A stretch of 64,000 nucleotides of DNA, taken from contig DATAUW010000027.1 of assembly GCA_036268055.1 (NCBI GenBank), positions 115,783 through 179,782 on the forward strand, written 5' to 3'. Below, in pieces: positions 61,843-64,000 of this stretch. The notes under the pieces are model-generated. The model searched no databases. It saw only the letters and a list, made by a program, of their open reading frames with translations, and was not told the DNA's origin. The translations under genes and the position numbers were made by a program. Source of the stretch: Verrucomicrobiia bacterium (GTDB taxonomy: Bacteria; Verrucomicrobiota; Verrucomicrobiia; Limisphaerales; Pedosphaeraceae). The first letter of the stretch is position 1; the number at the start of each line of letters is the position of its first letter.

Positions 61843-62414
61843 AGGGAAATGTTGTTGTTAGTTATAAGTATTTCCAGGCTAAAGGCAAGTCTTTTATTTA
61901 ACATTTATAAAATATAACGGCACGTGAACTGTTTGAATCAATGCTGCAACCATCAAAACCGGAATATGTTAGATAGCCGGTCATCAATATTTGATTTCAG
62001 GTCATCAGGTTGGAACTATGCCTTTGCGCCCTGAATTCAATGGTTTCGAGCTAGCTTCATAGAGTTCGTAAAGTAGGTATACGTACTATATTTACATTCC
62101 TGGAATTAGATATAGTTCGTTAAAATTGAATACCCCATTCTAGCAACCTAGTCGCTGCGTCGGGTGGGCGGGGAAATTTATGATTATCACAGTGCGCGGA
62201 AATGAAGTCTGTTACTGGCGGCGAGCCCGCCTAAATCTCTCAAGCTAAAGCGGTTTATGGCAAACGAGGAGCAATGAAAATATTGCCATCAGCCTCACAA
62301 AAAATGAATTGGCCACCAGATTCGTCCGGCCTGGCCAAGACCGGGCATTGATAGAAATGAGATGCGAACAGGAGCAATGACTTAAATTTCCCGCGCGGCC
62401 TTGGCGGAAATGCC
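61843..62414. other. Long intergenic region, no gene found
   Basis: About 570 bp, AT-rich, between the prepilin-like gene and GH125. It must contain the promoter of the prepilin-like gene. A near-palindrome (GTAGGTATACGTAC) lies near 62080. Possible frames are short and lack ribosome sites. Nothing else is supported. Confidence 0.45.
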
Positions 62415-63830
62415 CTAATTCAAAAGAGTGGGGCGTTCGCGAAATGTCTTCAACACCAATTCGCCGAAAATCGTGTTTGCCCAGGCAAACCATGAACGCG
62501 TGAACTTGTTCGGATTGTCCTTGTTGAACGCTTCGTGCATGAAGCCAGTGCCGACGTGCGTGTGTTGCAGCGTATCCAGACATTGGCGGATTTCCTTGTC
62601 CTGCGTCGCGGTCAATCCCTGCACGATCACCCCGAGCGGCCAAATCATGTCCACCCCGACATGCGGGCCGCCGAGTCCGCTGGCCGCTTTGCCGATGCAA
62701 TAGTAAGGATTTTTATCAGACAACAGCATTTCGCGCGTCCTTTGATAAATTTTATCGTCGGTCTTCACCGCGCCCAGATATGGCAGGGAAATCAGGCTCG
62801 GAATATTGCCATCGTCGGTGCAATAATAATTCCCAAAACCATCCACCTCGTAAGCAAACATGCGGCCCGCCTTGGGGTGATTGACGATAGCATATTCGTG
62901 CAAAGCCTTTTCCACTTCATCAGCCAATGCGCGGCATTCTCCAGCCAAAGCATCATCATGAGTGATGGCCCTCACCATCTCCGCCGCCTGCCGTAAGCTG
63001 ACCACGGCAAAAAAATTCGACGGCACCAAAAATGGAAAAATTGTCGCGTCGTCGCTGGGGCGGAATATCGAGCAGATCAGGCCGACGGCTTTGGTGGGAT
63101 TGCCATAACCACGTCCCGGCACGGTGTCGGTCTGCGTCTCCGTGCGCCGCATGAAATGATACGGTCCCCTGCCCGTTTTGCGTTGCTGCTCGCGGAAAGT
63201 TTGCAGCGTCAGCGCAATCGCTTTTTGCCATTGCATGTCGAACGGCGCCGTGTCGCCCGTCTCTTTCCAATATCTATATGCCAGCCGGATCGGATAGCAC
63301 AGCGAATCAATCTCCCACTTGCGCTCATGCACGCCGGGCTTCATGTCAGTGGAATCGCTTTTCCATTCACTAACTTTGGAGGCGTCCTTGTAAAACGCAT
63401 TCGCGTACGGATCAAGCAGGACGCAGCGGGTCTGTCGATTGATGACGCCCGCGATTAATTGCTGCAACTTCGAGTCGTCTTTCATCAGCGGCAGATAGGG
63501 CCACACCTGCGCCGAACTATCCCGCAGCCACATCGCATCAATGTCACCCGTGATGACATAAGTATCCGGGCGTCCGTCAACCATGCTGAAATCCACCGTC
63601 GTATCCAGTGTGTTTGGAAAACAGTTGCCGAACATCCACGCAAGTTCCTGGTTGCCGATGCCCGCTTGCACCTGCTCAATCGTCCGCTCCACGGCTGCGC
63701 TGGTGAATTTCCGTTTGCCCACCGGCGTGCGCACGACGGGAAATGAAGAATCAGCCGCCCATAGCTTCGACGAGATTGCCATAGCGGACATGAACAGGGC
63801 ATTGGCGCGAATAAAATTTCGACGGTTCAT
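62415..63830 (-). CDS. Glycoside hydrolase family 125 (exo-alpha-1,6-mannosidase type), Tat signal
   Basis: A 471-aa protein. The N terminus MNRRNFIRANALFMSAMAIS contains a twin-arginine motif (RRNFI), so export folded by Tat is likely. The GH125 part (about 40-465) has NQELAWMFGNCFPNTLDTTV, DGRPDTYVITGDIDAMWLRDSSAQVWPYLPL, GVHERKWEIDSLCYPIRLAYRYWKETGD, and GGPHVGVDMIWPLGV. These are conserved in this inverting, metal-independent family, which removes alpha-1,6-linked mannose from the non-reducing end. Catalytic acids are expected within the MWLRDSSAQVWPY and EIDSLCYP segments. The downstream window edge carries a sugar MFS transporter on the same strand, suggesting uptake of the released sugar. 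Length is normal. Confidence 0.93.
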   Translation of the reverse strand: MNRRNFIRANALFMSAMAISSKLWAADSSFPVVRTPVGKRKFTSAAVERTIEQVQAGIGNQELAWMFGNCFPNTLDTTVDFSMVDGRPDTYVITGDIDAMWLRDSSAQVWPYLPLMKDDSKLQQLIAGVINRQTRCVLLDPYANAFYKDASKVSEWKSDSTDMKPGVHERKWEIDSLCYPIRLAYRYWKETGDTAPFDMQWQKAIALTLQTFREQQRKTGRGPYHFMRRTETQTDTVPGRGYGNPTKAVGLICSIFRPSDDATIFPFLVPSNFFAVVSLRQAAEMVRAITHDDALAGECRALADEVEKALHEYAIVNHPKAGRMFAYEVDGFGNYYCTDDGNIPSLISLPYLGAVKTDDKIYQRTREMLLSDKNPYYCIGKAASGLGGPHVGVDMIWPLGVIVQGLTATQDKEIRQCLDTLQHTHVGTGFMHEAFNKDNPNKFTRSWFAWANTIFGELVLKTFRERPTLLN

Positions 63831-63879
63831 AATTTGAATTTCTTAACGTGCGATGCACCAATCCAATCCACCCATGAGG

Positions 63880-64000
63880 TCAACTTTTGGTATGAGTGCG
63901 TCCGGCCTTGTAACCGTAAACGCCGTAAAACGTGATGTAGGCAAAGGCGATCATCGGCACCACAAACGAGATCTGGATCCCGTAATGGTCCGCAATCGCT
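63880..64000 (-). CDS. Sugar MFS transporter (FucP-like), N-terminal part cut by window edge
   Basis: The last 39 codons are in the window: a C-terminal span with YGIQISFVVPMIAFAYITFY, then GVYGYKAGRTHTKS and a stop at 63880. The pattern resembles the end of FucP/GluP-type major-facilitator sugar permeases. The gene lies upstream of GH125 on the minus strand, with 49 bp between them. Fucose, mannose or galactose import is possible; the substrate cannot be told from this fragment. Confidence 0.65.
   Translation of the reverse strand, partial: AIADHYGIQISFVVPMIAFAYITFYGVYGYKAGRTHTKS

Noticed and set aside
1..64000. CRISPR array, rRNA, complete insertion sequence or integrase
   Set aside because: No repeat-spacer pattern, ribosomal RNA segment or transposase/integrase motif was seen in the translations or on either strand.

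Overview
The window looks like the chromosome of a free-living, Gram-negative, polysaccharide-degrading member of the Verrucomicrobiota (Pedosphaera/Limisphaerales type). This is inferred from gene content: no rRNA or other decisive marker is present. The clues are prepilin-like proteins of the H-x9-DG type, a PSCyt1 (planctomycete-type) cytochrome domain, DUF5069, tandem TIGR03067-like domains, DUF4838, DUF2723, very large secreted lamin-tail/CotH/LamG proteins, and C-terminal sorting-like regions ending in FYRV/YYRV. The DNA is GC-rich apart from a short AT-rich island near 32-33.6 kb.

Layout. 1-5 kb: an edge-truncated RNB-family ribonuclease, two small genes, a GH13 glycosidase, an array of 10-bp repeats and a small lipoprotein. 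5-10.6 kb: an M23 peptidase, then a three-gene minus-strand locus encoding a multihaem DmsE/MtrA-like cytochrome lipoprotein, a putative MtrB/PioB-like outer-membrane barrel with a PSCyt1 haem domain fused to its N terminus, and a secreted cupredoxin. Together these look like a porin-cytochrome electron conduit. 10.8-18.5 kb: an ACT-domain protein, an ECF sigma/anti-sigma pair whose frames overlap by 71 nt, a 1242-aa DUF2723 (TMEM260-like) membrane protein, a REP-like repeat, a secreted esterase, a duplicated-domain protein and tRNA-Ala(CGC). 18.8-31.9 kb: a TauE permease, OprB porin, a candidate structured RNA ahead of DUF5069, CHAD and pyrophosphatase genes (a possible polyphosphate theme), an amine oxidase, a secreted DNA/RNA nuclease, an MlaA-hydrolase fusion and an RGG-rich protein.

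31.9-33.7 kb: an AT-rich insertion-like island bounded by two 68-bp imperfect direct repeats that correspond to the 3' end of comEC. It holds a 324-aa gene of unknown function and several tiny or broken ORFs. 33.7-45.4 kb: comEC, vanZ, a large unknown secreted protein, pdxJ-acpS, a BI-1 family protein, a YfhO-like protein, a sulfotransferase and an EamA exporter. The last group, with DUF2723, suggests cell-surface glycan modification. 45.5-60.2 kb: a likely secreted-protein operon with a 1536-aa LamG/Ig protein, a 2645-aa CotH/eight-lamin-tail protein and a DUF4838 protein. The first two share a roughly 300-residue module that occurs four times. 60.5-64 kb: a small lipoprotein, a prepilin-like protein, a Tat-exported GH125 alpha-mannosidase and the end of a sugar MFS transporter.

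Most calls come from motif recognition by eye, and no database search was run. The electron conduit, the comEC-flanked island, the shared module of the giant proteins, the structured RNA and the 10-bp array are the parts most worth following up.
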